Assembly (NCBI GenBank): GCA_013423385.1
Contig: BLZA01000040.1
Location: 620,001 to 684,000 of the forward strand
Length of the DNA stretch: 64,000 bases
Direction: 5' to 3'
Source of the DNA: Naganishia liquefaciens
Lineage: Eukaryota > Basidiomycota > Tremellomycetes > Filobasidiales > Filobasidiaceae
In this document: one piece after another, positions 1 to 12,024 of the stretch
Layout: every line of letters starts with the position of its first letter
How positions within the stretch are numbered: the stretch's first letter is position 1
Program-made: the position numbers and the translations under genes
Notes under the pieces: generated by a model
What the model was told of the DNA's origin: nothing
What the model saw: only the letters and a program-made list of their open reading frames with translations
Database searches by the model: none

Positions 1-403
1 TTTCAAAGGAAACCCCTTGTGATCGTCAAGTGATATGCCTTTCGCCAAATCGTCTAAGCCGCACAGCCTATGCCAAGGGTGAGCAATCCACAAGTGAGCC
101 TACAAGAGCAATCAAGGAGTTTTCGTGAGTATTCAGCAGGAAGGTTCCTTGTTGAGCTGGATTCGATCAGAGCCATACAATTGCCCTAAATAGCTGACTT
201 CAGATGTGTCCAAAACTCATGGATTCCTTAGCAAACCAACGTCATGGGGAGCCGATGGATGATCGCCCAGACAAAAGGCTACGTTAACTGTTATACATCG
301 AATTCACCGCAAAATTCTGCCTCCTCGAATCATCAAACCAGATCACAGAAAAAGAGAGGGGGTTTCCACATGCTGTGCTACGCTGTGATTTCTTTTGTGT
401 CTT

Positions 404-449
404 GAGCCAACTCCTTTTGAGCCCTCGAGCCAACTTCTTTTGAGCCCTC
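404..449. repeat. Two-copy 23-bp tandem repeat
   Basis: Two head-to-tail copies of a 23-bp unit beginning gagccaact differ by a single C/T change (404-426 and 427-449). It lies in non-coding DNA. Confidence 0.85.
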
Positions 450-698
450 GATATGCCCACTCCCAAGGACGTCTCCTCGGTTCCCCCCCCGCCCATGGCG
501 TTGTTTGATCGGGATATGGTCAGGACTGATCCGGTAATTCGCCTCAGCTTCAAGCTCGCATCGAGCCCTCTTGCTTGGTCGGCCATTCGAATTTACCTCG
601 AGCTTGAAACCTCGATTTGTACCGGCTTCTCAAAGTACTTGAATCGGCAGGCTACACCTGGATGTCCGCTTTTCCATTTTATCGTAGCAAATATCGGA

Positions 699-778
699 AG
701 CCTGCGAGATTCGAACACCCGCCTCCGTGTTGGGAATGCATCACAAGGCTAGCGGATATCCACTATGCCATAAAGGAC
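699..778 (-). pseudogene. tRNA-like segment, probably a decayed tRNA
   Basis: On the minus strand the A-box-like string TGGCATAGTGG is followed about 45 nt later by the B-box-like string GTTCGAATC, the two internal promoter elements of RNA polymerase III tRNA genes, and a Gly-type TTCCCAA anticodon-loop sequence lies between them. However, the two acceptor arms do not pair and the T stem closes only with a 9-nt loop, so a functional tRNA is unlikely. It may be a tRNA relic or chance. Confidence 0.25.
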
Positions 779-1492
779 GGGGGTTAATGGAAAGACTTCT
801 CGCTCTACAAGATATCATGCGGGGGCCTCTGAATCAGGCAGGCAGCAGAGTTTTCAGCGGGGAATATTTACCGTTCCGCTTTGGATCGTGCCTGATTGGA
901 CCTCTTTTGTTCTGTGAGGTTTCCATCAGAGGCGCAAACGATGGGAAATAATACTCACGACAAGAAATGATCGTTTCTTAGATCCTGGTAAGCCTTGATC
1001 TTGTTGTGTTGCGTCCGTCAGTCACAGCACCAGCTTCAAGTTTTCCTTGCAGCCGGGAAATGGTCTCCAAAGCATCTCTCGTGGCACAGCTTTGGCTAGC
1101 ATTGTCCTGTATCGTTTAGAAATCTCCTTGCCGGTGGAGACAGCCTCCTTTCAGCAAGCTTCCTGTCCCACACAACCAAGCACGCGATTTATGCCGGTCG
1201 CCCCTCCCAAATCACTGTAGATGCGAACATATTTCCTCGTAAGCTAGTCTTGCGGCACATGTAGGCAATTGCTACAGGATGGCAGTCATAGCTGGGGCAC
1301 CCCCATGTCGTTATCGTGACCCATGTGTCATCATCACACCAACGGGAATCAATCGCGCAGGCTCCTACGAGAGCTTTGTATGGACCTGGACGCATGCTGA
1401 CGCAAGTTCATCCGAAACAGGTTGCACATCGCCACGACCCCTAGCATCCCACATGGATATAGAGACATCATAGGAGAGCGTCCACGATGCTG

Positions 1493-2998
1493 CTACAACA
1501 CGTCCTTCAAACTCGTCTGTCCGCTCCCCCGCGGCAGCGGTTTGGGCTGATTCGGTGACGGTTTCCATCCGATCTGTCAGAATGCAAAGCGCAAAGTGAG
1601 CTCATTACCCGTGTTCTCTGTTGTCAAGTACGCACCAGAAAGATGATTTGAAAGGTGGCCGGTATCGTTCCATCCTCTAGCCCATGCAGTTCTGCAAGAC
1701 AGGTTCGATGGTTAGCCATGTTCGGGAAAGGTTTCACCCGGAAAGATACCCTTGTAAATAGCATCAGCCGCCAACAATACGTCCCGCTTGACAAACGGTC
1801 GTCTGCAACCGAAGCGATCAGCACTCGATCGAGCCGTCATATCGCGCGACATACCGTCCCAGAACTGCATTGCTCTCGCCCATATCCCTCAGGTCCTCCA
1901 TCAGCTCCCACATGGATGGGTAGTTGATCTTGACGTCCTCGACGTCTACAGTGAGCAGACTGAAGCCGGCTCGTCCCATGAGGTTTGATGCGTCGGAAGG
2001 GTCTGATAGTGGTAATTAGTTTCAGACGTGTCGGTCAGCTGGACACGAACGTACCGGCCATCGGGGACACACGCGGGCTGATACCGCCTGAACGCTCCTG
2101 TTCTGCCAATTGAAGTGCAGTCCTGGGTATCACCATCATCAGCTAACAACATTCTCGACAGCCCGGAAATCCTGGAGAATAACACTCACCGTAGCTCGAA
2201 TAGCGTGTCACCGCCAATCATGGAACCCATAAAAACCCCATCGGGCTTCAATGCGCGTTGAATTTGCTTCAGTACTCCTAAAGCACTCCATCAGCGCGGG
2301 AACTTGCAAAAGGCGAAACCAACGTACCAGGAAGATCGTTGACCCAGTGCAAGCCCATGTTGCTAACGATACAGTCCTGACTTGATTCGTCAACAGCGGA
2401 TAGCAGTGCTTCCTCGTCGAGAACCGTCCGGCGAGGCGTCACTGTATGCAACGACCATGTTGGTCTTGGTCCGCAATGATATCAACTCTATGTATGCGCT
2501 TACGATCGAACTCTGAATCCGCATCTCGCCAAAGGGATTTCTCTATGGGAAAATCCAGTCTTTAGGCCGCGTCAAAGTGATAGACAACACGATACATACC
2601 GCTCATGTCAATCATTCGAATATCTTTGGTAGACTCGAGAGTCGTCAGTAGCTTTGTGAGGTGTCCCGAACTGGAGGAGAGATCAAGGATGTTGGATGGC
2701 GGGTTTCGCAGGTCCTGCCGTTTCAAAATAAGCAATGTCCTTTCCGCCACACAAACCGACTCACCTCGAACCGCTCAAACATCCGATCCGCCACCTCGGT
2801 CCTCAAGTAATCCGTAATCCGACTCTGCGCGCCATCCTCGCGCACCGCCGCACGATCCTTTTGCCGACGCTTTGCCTGTCGATCGAATACCTCGAATGGG
2901 GTCGTTGCCTGCGGCGGTGGCGCCCCCGAGGCGACGCTTGCAAACGCACGTCGGAACGGTGCCGTTGAGCGGAGAGAGCGCAGCGGGAAACGTTGCAT
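1493..2998 (-). CDS. NDUFAF5: NDUFAF5-like mitochondrial complex I assembly methyltransferase
   Basis: This is a SAM-dependent methyltransferase-fold protein of the NDUFAF5 family, which acts in the mitochondrial matrix in assembly of respiratory complex I. The N-terminus is basic and Ser/Arg-rich ([20 protein letters not shown]), as in a matrix-targeting peptide, and is followed by the family block [18 protein letters not shown]. Spliced exons then read [15 protein letters not shown] (motif I), [54 protein letters not shown] and, at the end, [12 protein letters not shown] joined to IGWKP. At least seven short introns are needed. Motif I has Ser where other methyltransferases have Gly/Cys. 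The gene is divergent from the NAD(P)-binding gene at 3253, with 254 bp between starts. Family assignment is firm from the ordered motifs; the exact exon borders are by eye. Confidence 0.85.
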
Positions 2999-3252
2999 TT
3001 CAGCGTACGAGTTGATCCAAAGCCACTAATGTCGACGGGAGGGAGATATGTGCGACGATGATTTCTTGCATCGGAGCGAGATGACGATCAGCTGGTGCGC
3101 CCTGGCTAAAGGTGGAGGCTTACTCATACCGGATCGACGACTCGCTCCAAGTACGCCCGATGCAGTCATGCCAACATGTCGGGTGCATGCCCCTTCTTTT
3201 CCTCGCTGGTACTGCTGGAACATCAATCAGACTACGAAACCGTATACCCAAA

Positions 3253-4383
3253 ATGCCAGGAAAGTACATAGTCATTGGCGGAGGCGGCAAGGTGAGTCGG
3301 GCTCGCCCACGAACGGGAACGCGCTGCTGACGCGACTTGACAGGTCGCCCTCAACTTTGCGTCGTCGGCCGTCAAGCAAGGCTCAAAGGTCATCTCGGTC
3401 GTTCGCAATGATTCTCAGCAAGTACTCTCTCCTGTCTCCCAAGTGCGTAGGCTGAATGTGCTTTTCCTATAGCAACGACGAAATCGCCAAAACTGGAGCG
3501 ACGCCCCACGTCCTTTCCCTTGAAGACGCATCTGTCAAGGACTTTGCCGAGCTATTTGACAAGGAAAAGCCAGATGGAGTCGTCTTTTCGGCCGGGGCAG
3601 GTGGCAAGGGCGGAGAGGAGAGAACAAAGGCCGTGGACTATGAAGGTATGTCTATGTCAAGCGATGCTGGCGAAGTGGTACGCTCATACCCGTGGATAGG
3701 CGCCTTGAAGATCTTTGATGCACTCGAGAGCTCCAATACTCACCGTATTGTGATGGTTTCTGCAGCTGATCTGCGAGGCAAGTGATAATTTCCCTGTCTG
3801 TAGCCAAAAAAGCTCACGTTTGCGCCGTATCAGACACCAGCAAAGGTTATCCTCCATACTATAATGACGCATCCAGTTCGTAACCAGATGCGATTCTGTG
3901 ACGATTCAATGACGACTCAATAACGACTCTTTACCCAGAGCAACTGAGTGACAGAATGTACAAGGCCATTCCCGTGTGTTCGTAAACGCGTACCCTTTCC
4001 CATTCTTCACTGGCTCACCGTGTCTCCCGTCCGCAGACATGAAATACAAACGCCTCGCCGATCTTGATTTGCACAAGCGCAAGGCTTTACAATATACCAT
4101 CATCCGACCGGGGGGTCTCACGGATGACGCCACGAACGGCAAATGCGAGCTCGGTACTCCACAGCTCGGCCGAGTGGTACGTCTTTTGCACACCCGTTTT
4201 CCCCGACGCCGCTCACTTGCAGGATATCCTCAGCCGCGAGAGACGGTTGGCGAAGTCGTTTTGGCTGTGATGGAGAACAAGGGGACGTATGGGATGGTTT
4301 TGGATTTGATGGAAGGGGACATGGAGATTGGTAAGGCCGTTGAGCAGGCGGTCGAAAAGGGCCTGAGCTCGTGGCACGACTGA
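3253..4383 (+). CDS. NAD(P)-binding Rossmann protein (NmrA/SDR-like)
   Basis: This is an atypical short-chain dehydrogenase/NmrA-type protein. The first exon encodes MPGKYIVIGGGGK, which continues after a short intron into VALNFASSAVKQGSKVISVVR, a Rossmann beta-alpha-beta with a GxxGKVA-like dinucleotide loop. Later exons give DGVVFSAGAGGKG, HRIVMVSAADLRD, KYKRLADLDLHKRKALQYTIIRPGGL and ETVGEVVLAVMENKGTYGMVLDL, all typical of the YMR090W-like NAD(P)-binding group. The substrate is unknown. Six or so introns interrupt it; the one at 3778-3833 begins GCAAGT and is a GC-AG intron. The joint around 3960-4040 is uncertain. The start is the first Met before the Rossmann strand; the stop is TGA at 4381-4383. 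Confidence 0.75.
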
Positions 4384-4852
4384 TCGCGTTGCGCGACATG
4401 TTTTTGTATTTACGATTGAAATTGGTGATGCAAGTATACTAGCAGGAGGATGCGGCGGGTTTGATATTGCAGCCACCGGATGGCTTACGCCTGAACTTTG
4501 TCTCGCTGAACGTGAACGCGAAAGCCGTATTTCCTTGACATTGTGATTGTCTTGGAAAGGCGCTTCATTGGCGAGTCATCTCATCGTTTTGACGTCCGTG
4601 GAAATCGGATCCAGGCCTATCTAGCTGCGAACGCATGCGCGGCAAGCAGCTTTTTGAGTTTTGCCACGGAAATCCGAAAGAGACGTGTCTCGATGCCAAG
4701 TATCGTTTTAGATTACCCTTGGCTGTACTCAACACAAGAATCCCTTTGACTGACCTTCCCGTCCTCCATCAAACGAAGCATCCACACGGAGGATGGTACT
4801 CATTCGATGCAGACTTTGCGAGACGCCAATCCGCAACGGACCGCTTCGTAAA
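4384..4852. other. Spacer between convergent genes
   Basis: The 470 bp between the NAD(P)-binding gene and the minus-strand coiled-coil gene contain no convincing exon. They hold the two 3' untranslated regions. Confidence 0.5.
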
Positions 4853-6221
4853 TCAGACTATCGGCGGAGAAGCCGATCCTGGCAAACTAGAAGCCATGCT
4901 GTACTCTGCGCTTTGGGTCGACACATTTGTAATGCTCGGTACTGTGGAATCCGAAAGTACAGATAAGCTCGAAGAAGATGGGCGAGATTGATGCAGCGAT
5001 GCAGGGAGAGAGGATAGCGGCAAAGATGAATCTCCGGAGAGGAATACGGATGAGTTTGCAGAGATGAGGTCGAGATTCGACCGCGTCGACGTGACCGAGT
5101 GGCTCTGCCCAGACTTGAGAGATACGTGAACGCTCTGCCAGTCAGCAGTCGAACCGATACTGCCTGGTGTACGAGGGGATTCCCCGCTCCAGGCGGCGAC
5201 TTGACTTTTATCCCCAATGGCACCCGGTCGTGAGTCTCGAAAGCGCTGGACGAGATGAGTGGTCCTCGCAGAGTCGGGCGAGGCATTCTTCTGATATTCG
5301 ACGGATTTTGAGGTTCCGGGCGAACCCTGTTCCCTTCTTTGCTTTCCATGCAAAGGAGGAGAGCGCCATATCGGTGTCTGGGCTGCGAATTTATTCCCAG
5401 ATGAGGTAGAGTCACCCGCGTGACGATGCGGAACCTCGGGCAACTTGTAGACAAATCCCTCCCTCTTCTTTGCCGATAATACAGTCCTTGTCTGCAAACT
5501 CCTTTGACAGACTTGAGCTCCGGATAGGAGCTGATAGGTCTTGGCCAAGATCGTACAACATTCCCGGCGAAGAAGGCGGTACGTGTATTGGAGTTCACGG
5601 ACCCGACTCTCCTGCGTCAGAGTCCGTAACCGCGACAATTGGGCTCTCAGGTCAAGCTTGAACTACGCAAGAGTGGTCAGTCTTTGTCGGCGACGCTCTT
5701 TGCAGAATTGTACCTGTTGAATATTCAGGCTTTCAAGTATCACCGCCAGGGCAATACCTTCTTCCAATGCCGTTGTTCTGAGCAGTAATTTGCGAACCCG
5801 CTGTTTAAGCCCCTGGAGAAGCTCTGTCATCATGACCCTGACCTTTCAGCGGATTCGCAAGTCAGCGCCATAGGAGACGTTGAAGCTCATACTGAGGACT
5901 CACACTAGCTTGCATTTCGTGATCCTTTCGACACGCCTCCAACATGTCTTGAATCCTAGACTCGACTGTGTCGAACAACAGCGGCGAGCAGACCTGCCGC
6001 TTTCTTGAGGTGTCTTCCATATGAGGGCTTGGTCGAGGAATCTCTTTCAAAAGTAGTCTTTCGGGGATCCGTCGTATCCGCTTTCCGGCTGCTGGTGGTA
6101 CCTGGTTTCGCTGCACGCGCCCAGCGATCTCGCTAGCAGTATCTGAGCGCAATCTTTGCATCTTGGAGAAAATGGGTATACACCTTGTTACCGAGAGCCA
6201 TGGCAAAGTGGAAGATACCAT
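4853..6221 (-). CDS. Ser-rich coiled-coil protein, tandem paralogue A
   Basis: I do not recognise this family. The spliced model has three exons (6221-5904, 5842-5714, 5662-4853) separated by two phase-0 introns of 61 and 51 nt, giving about 418 residues. The middle exon (43 codons) and the start of the last exon are rich in heptad-spaced Leu, Arg and Glu and probably form a helical coiled coil, including REL-Q-Y-x-Y-RLLRREC. The last third is a Ser/Thr/Pro-rich tail expected to be disordered. The neighbour at 6592-7812 has the same exon plan and clear similarity at RIQ-x-ML-x-AC, at REL-x-Y-x-RLL and in the Ser-rich tail. The first Met is uncertain: an internal Met 20 codons in would also serve, and the frame continues open upstream. 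No membrane segment is seen. Confidence 0.6.
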
Positions 6222-6591
6222 TATGGCGCAAATTTTGTGCGTCGCATCGATACGACCTTCCTTTTGTCCCTTTATTGATAAAACTCAAAGGGAAAGGCGT
6301 TCGTCCAAGCGAGAACATGGGGTCGGCCAGACGCCATTGACATTTATGCATTTGCTCTCTCCCGTGAACAGCCTTCATCTTACCGATGTTCGAGTAGGGT
6401 CGCCCTTGGAAGTGACAACTGGAACGAAAGTCGGAAGAGCTGGTCGAATACAGTGTCGTATCGATATTTGAATACATTCCGATCTTTTTTTTTCATGCCA
6501 TGCCCCGCAAGCACTCGATTGCGTAAGAGTTTGCGCGACGAAAGCGAAATTGTCACTCTGCTGGTCTGCCCTCATTCCGACATTGGCAAGT

Positions 6592-7812
6592 CTACAAAGG
6601 AACGTGTCCAGAACCTTGTGGACAAGCCGAGTTGAAAGACGAGATGTCTGACGCTAAACTCGATGCCATGGAAAGCCTATGGCTGGGCCTGGAATCGATA
6701 TCGGTCAGAAAAGTCGGAGGCGCGAAAGATGATTTCGAAAGGGTAGATTGGGACGTGCCGCTGCCCAGTGACGAAAGGGATGAGAGGAACGTTGATTCCT
6801 TGGAGGAGGCTCCGGAGGGGAGGCTACTTGCTTCTGAATGTCGCTCTCCCGACGCATCGCTGTTCTGATCAAGAGGCGAGGAGTCAGGCAAAAGTTGTTC
6901 GTGATTGAGGGATATGTCTCCTCGCCTTGGTTCGGATCTACCAAGACTATCGGAATGCTGTGCTCTTCGAGTCGACGAGGCTGCATCTCGTGCAGTATTC
7001 CGCCGGAGAAAGTCTCTCCGTGGGTGTACCCCTTTGCGCTTGGTTGGCGTATCCAGATGTCCAGATACGGGTCGGCCCCCAACTGATGGCTCGTTTGTAG
7101 CATACAAGGACCTCATCGGTGGCTTGCCACGTAACAATCTTTCGCCTTGCGATCGAGTAAATGCTTGATCTGTCGCAGGTGGAGAAAGACAGGCGCGTGA
7201 AACCCAAAATTGACGGATCGCCGCCAGACTTGAATCGCATTGGACTTGCAACAGCCGAAAAGCGTATCGCAACTCTCGAGAGCCCGTTTCGCGCACAAGT
7301 CGTGAGAGCTCTCGCATGATCGATGCGAGGTCCTGCTCAAGCTGAGGGAGGCGATTAGGCCTCGTTTGTACCGTCTGTATGGGACGAAGCGACTCACCTC
7401 GTCAGGGCTCACATTTCCTGTCTTCTCCAAGTTGTTGCCACCATGTCTTATATATTCTATACTTTCAAACACTCCATAAAATCGACGTGCCAACACCCCA
7501 AGAAGTCGCTCCAATTCAAAGTGTTTCTACGCACCAAGGAGAGCCCTGAATCAGTTCGTGATCGAGTACCAATTGCCGGGCCGCACGCACCTTGCCAGGT
7601 GGCTTCACGAGTTTCGCACAGGCATCAAGCATCCCCTGTATTCTGGCGCCTATCCGCTCGATATGCACGGCGTAGAAATCAGGATCTGGGGCGACGTAAA
7701 CGCCAGGGGGCGATAGATTGTTCTCATGATTCTTTTGCCCATGACGGGATGAATATTTCAAATCAAGCCCGGCCGGGAAATGCCGATCATGACCTCCCGT
7801 TCGACAAGTCAT
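6592..7812 (-). CDS. Ser-rich coiled-coil protein, tandem paralogue B
   Basis: This is the second member of the tandem pair, about 366 residues from three exons (7812-7591, 7526-7398, 7341-6592) with phase-0 introns of 64 and 56 nt. The middle exon is 129 nt, exactly as in paralogue A. Shared features are ARIQGMLDAC near the end of exon 1, a helical block with SRELRYAFRLLQVQC at the start of exon 3 and a Ser-rich C-terminal tail. Protein similarity outside these blocks is low, so the duplication is old or the proteins evolve fast. It is divergent from the F-box-like gene at 8260, with about 450 bp between starts. Function is unknown; a scaffold or coiled-coil adaptor is only a guess. Confidence 0.6.
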
Positions 7813-8259
7813 TCACACTGTCCTGAAGAGGTACGAACCACACGCACCCGTAGCGTCGCGGTTATGATGGCGGAAACCAGAGATGACCGACCTGCACAAC
7901 TTGTGCCGTTTGAGACATTGGAAATACGACAAAGGGTCAAGCCATACACCGCTCCTTTCTATACGACTTGTCACCGACTGACCGAGATGAGCTGGTCAAA
8001 GGAAAGGCGGGCACCCAACAGTCGAATACCCCAGACCAGAGAAAAAGAGGACGGCCGCGAATCTCTGTATACGGCTATCACCGAAGATCCGCCGAAGTCC
8101 AAGCCACGCGATCGGCGTCGAGTGAGACCTCGTCATGGCGGGATGAGACGGATCGACGACATACGGTATAGCAGTGGACAACCGGAGACAGGACGGCGCT
8201 GGATAGCTGCAGACTATTGGACGACGGTTCGCCCTCTGCCAAGGCATACCTCGCGCACC

Positions 8260-9910
8260 ATGCCCGCATGGCGACCGAATTCGTCATTCAAGACCGGAAC
8301 CACACCGGCGGCCTCGCAAGACTTTCGCATTCCCGAGGATGTACTCGAAGAGGTGTTTCGCTGCTATTTGACGACTTTGCCGTGGGATGTGGTACCCAGA
8401 GCGCCGCCTGATCCAACATTGAAACAGTGGTCCAGTCGCCAGGGCGATGTTGCCGAGCTTTTGCTGCTCAGCAAGGTGACCAAGGTGAGCGAATCGGTGA
8501 CTGACAAGGATGGCGGCGCTGACATGCTTGCGACCGCAGCCAATCCTCGAAAAGGTACTCTATTCCTCGCCGTATCTCCCGACCGTCGATCGACTCTGCG
8601 CGTTTGCGAGTTCCGTCCTCAAAGGCGACAGTCGCTGGGACTCGCTGAAGAGAATCCCATACAGCACGCCAGGGCGATACGTCCAAGTGCTCGACCTGTC
8701 TCACCTCGATGAACCGCTCGGCGAAGCATCGCGTGATGAGGAATTCGCATCGACCCAAGGGGGTCTGAATAGTCTCGCGGGTAACGGCCTTCGACTGAAT
8801 GGCTGTTTGAACACCCTGTTCCCGCTTTTACCGCACCTTGAAGTGCTCATTCTGCCATCGAGCATTCCCGTGGCGCCGTCGACTTTGCGGGCACTCCAGT
8901 CTGCGCCGAGTCGCAGCAAGGCCAAGGTCATTCACGGACTGGTACTTACGCAGGCTGTTGAGCCAAAGCCCATCAAGCATGAATCTGCGGATGCGACCTC
9001 GGATCTAGACTCGATGATCCGTTTCCTCAAGGCGTTTCCAAATCTGCGCGACGTATCCATCAAGGGATACGGGGACATTGATCCAGGATTCTCCATCACT
9101 CACAACCCACAACCGCCCTTGGACCTCCAGCGCCTGGAATCCATGACACTTCACGGCGTCAAGAGCGGCCTCTTTATTGGCGCGCTGTGCGATCAAGAAG
9201 CGAGCCTGCCGTCACTACGCCGTCTGGACCTGACTTGCTATGCCCATCAGCCCGGCGACTTGACAGTCGACTTGTTACGCGTCCATGGATCCAAGCTGCA
9301 CAGCCTGACATTGCGAGCCCCGACAGACTGGCCGCCACTGCGCATCCCGCCTCCTTCCGAGACACTGTTTCTTTGCCCGCATCTCCAAGTCCTCAAGTTC
9401 CTCGATTCAAACACTCTCCCGCCTACGGAGACGTTTGAGGATCCCGCGCTGCCGTTCACCGCTGCCCAACACTGTTCGCTTCGTCATCTCAGCATCAGCA
9501 AATGGTCCACCGCGCCCGCCTTTCGGGACGGCCCGCATCCTCCCAGCACGGGCCAATTCGAGCAACTGATCGAGACGCTCATTCGAAACCTCCCGCCCAA
9601 CCTGGACGACGTAACCGTCGAGGGATTCACCTGGCTCAGGAAACCGCTGGGTAAGGCCGGGATGAGCGCCGGTGTGAATGGCGTCTGTCGGAGGCTGAGC
9701 GGTGCGCTGGCTGTACGAGGGGTGCGCATGCTGGACAAGGACGGGACGGAGAGGCCCGACGTGACGGGGATGAGCGCCACTGCGGCCTTTGGCATGACGT
9801 CGCTGGCGCGCGGGTTGCAGCACGCTGGTGGCCCGCGTCTCGGCATGAAGGGGTTTGGCGAGCGACGCAGGCCGAGCATGGATGGCGATGTTGACGATGA
9901 AAGTGGTTAG
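8260..9910 (+). CDS. F-box-like / leucine-rich protein
   Basis: Two exons joined across a 55-nt intron (8485-8539) encode about 530 residues. The N-terminal segment FRIPEDVLEEVFRCYL resembles the first helix of an F-box, which recruits Skp1 and cullin to form SCF ubiquitin ligases. The body has irregular leucine-rich spacing (YVQVLDLSHLDEPL, HLEVLILPSS, FPNLRDVSIKGYG, SLRRLDLTCYA, LHSLTLRAP, HLQVLKFL), typical of fungal F-box proteins whose substrates are unknown. I place the start at 8260 because the upstream open frame to 7780 has no conserved character. The gene is convergent with the dioxygenase gene, with only 78 bp between stops. An LRR protein without a true F-box is the alternative. 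Confidence 0.6.
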
Positions 9911-9988
9911 GGGGGGCCGTTGTAAATCTTTATATTGTATGGCGAGCTGAATATGGTTGTATCATGACGCGCTGTAAATACCTGGATG

Positions 9989-11801
9989 CTACCACCCAAC
10001 GCTCCATATCTCGTGCTCTTGCCGCGCGCCCTCTTCCCTCGGCTTATCCTCAAACTCGCGCCGGAGCGTTTCGAGCCTCGAACGCCAATCATCATGCCCG
10101 ACATATGCTCCGCACATTCTGCGCTCGCCCGTAAACGTCGACCGACCGTGCATGACCCGCCAATTATCAATGACGACCATCGTACCGGGCCTCAGCTGGA
10201 CCCAGTACTCGGCGTCGGCGCTCTTGACGGCTTCTTCCCATTTCGCCGCGGCATCGTACCAGGCCTCGACGTCTTCGGCGCGCCACCCCTTGCCGAGCAC
10301 GCCCCGGTCCTCATTGTTCCATCGGACTTGCACGAGCTCACCCGTGACGGCGTCATGCTTGAACACGGGTTGCGCGAGCGGCCGGAGAAGGGTGCCCTTG
10401 GACCCGGAAGCGTGCGTCGGCACGGCGAGGCGAGAGAGCGTGGCGTACGCAGTCGGGTGGAGCGCCTCGAGGATCGAGGCCGCGTAAAAGGCGTCGACGA
10501 GCAGGGATGCGCCGCCCTTGCCCGGTGGAGGGTGCGAAAGGAGATGAAAGATCTGCAGGCCCGAGGGATCGGTCTGCGCGCGGTTCAGAGTCGGCTGTTT
10601 GTGCTTGGTGTGAACGTGGCTCGGCTCACAAAGTAGGTATTGTCCGTATGCGCAGGTAACGGCTCGTTGGTATATGCCATATCCCCGTGCTTGAGATCCG
10701 CCGTAAAGTCCCAGAATCCGCCATCTGCGTTACCGAATGAGTGGTCCTCGCGAGTTCTTGTGGGAAACATGGACTCACAATGCGTTTCCCGAATGTTCCC
10801 TATCCGTCGAATCAACGCCTCGGTGTCCTCTGGCGTTGTCGGTACGCCAGAAACGAAACAAAAGCCAAAGTCGTGCTGTCCGCGCATGTCAGATGTACAG
10901 TCCTTTTTTTGCGTACAATCGACTTACAACTTTGGTCAGCCACCGCAGGACGCCTCGCTCCGCCTGGGCCTCTGTGACGGTGGCGGACGGCACAAGACTC
11001 GCATACTCGACGATTGGCGGGGACTTTGCGATGCTCGAGTTCCAGAGAATCTTGCTGTGATTGCGGTCAGCGTGCAAGCAAAGGTCCTTTTCGGGAGAAC
11101 GTACTCTTCCGACTTTTTCAGAGGCTTCAGTGGCGGATCATATGATGCCGACTGGAGGAACGACCATGGAAAGGTGGATGTATGCGCGTCCGGAGTCGAC
11201 CCTGTCGTTGAATGGTAAGCGGTAGTCACCAGAGGGGAATAGAACTTGCATGTTATTGTCACTCCAGTCGGGGACGGCGTCACCGACGTCGCTTGGATAT
11301 CCGACGGGATCTGAGAACGGGGACTTTTTCAGGGATTTTACTTGGAAAGACTTTCTGACATGCTAGATTCACCTCGGAGAGCTGCTTTAGTCTCTGCTTT
11401 GTCGCCGCATGGAAGCACTTGGCGCATCTGCAGTGGTCAAAGAGGTACTTGTTATGGCTTGACATGCGGCAGGTCAGACTGCGTGATCAAGACGAATCGA
11501 CATCGAGGATGACGTACAATTTTGACACTCTGCCATCCTGCCAACGGATCGACACCTTGTGTTCATCGCTCTGTATCTCGGGCAGTACAGCCTTTTCCGG
11601 CACGGACTCTGTCGCCGGCGGAAGCGAAGTCGCCGCTGCAGTCGAGGAAGGAGAACGTCGAGCCAAGCCAGTCTGCAATGATCGCACCGGGGTCGCATAC
11701 CGGCTGCGCAAAACGGTAGCGGATGGGGTGATCCGAGCAAATCTGGGAACGCGGCCGAGGGATTGCCGTGCGAGGGCTGTGACCGAGGTGATGCTCGTCA
11801 T
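9989..11801 (-). CDS. Trimethyllysine dioxygenase (carnitine biosynthesis)
   Basis: This is a Fe(II)/2-oxoglutarate dioxygenase of the TMLD/gamma-butyrobetaine hydroxylase family; TMLD makes 3-hydroxy-trimethyllysine, the first step of carnitine synthesis, in mitochondria. The N-terminus (MTSITSVTALARQSLGRVPR) is basic and Ser-rich like a targeting peptide. It is followed by VSIRWQDGRVSKL and DHCRCAKCFHAATKQR, the Cys-rich DUF971-type domain of this family. The catalytic part shows DFGFCFVSGVP, a PAHTDNTYF segment carrying the HxD iron ligands, FHLLSHPPPGKGGASLLVDAF, and near the end VIDNWRVMHGRS, supplying the distal His and 2-oxoglutarate-binding Arg. About five short introns are present. 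I chose Met 11801 over the Met 22 codons upstream because it begins the targeting peptide. Gamma-butyrobetaine hydroxylase is the alternative. Confidence 0.82.
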
Positions 11802-12024
11802 GGTTGTCTCTGCTTCAAGCTCGTCCGACGTCGAGCGCTGTCTGGCCGACAAGAATGAACGACACACTGCATGCGTGCTTGCGTCAACACGACGGTCCCC
11901 CGCGATTCAAGCCGGATGACGGATGACGCGGGCGCACCTCGCCCCCGTAATGGCCGTACTGTGGATCAAGCGGCATACCGCAATCCCATCATCTAGACCG
12001 ATACAACATGCCACACAGACCTCC

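Larger units (their letters stand above)
1..1492. other. Gene-poor left flank
   Basis: No reading frame here carries a recognisable domain, and the open frames are short and overlap one another on both strands. The only structure I see is a 23-bp tandem repeat (404-449) and a degenerate tRNA-like segment near 700-780. The last few hundred bases are the 3' flank of the minus-strand methyltransferase gene. An exon of a gene lying mostly outside the window cannot be excluded. Confidence 0.5.

Noticed and set aside
7780-8259. Upstream extension of the F-box-like gene
   Set aside because: The frame is open but Arg-rich and without conserved character; the Met at 8260 stands just before the F-box-like segment.
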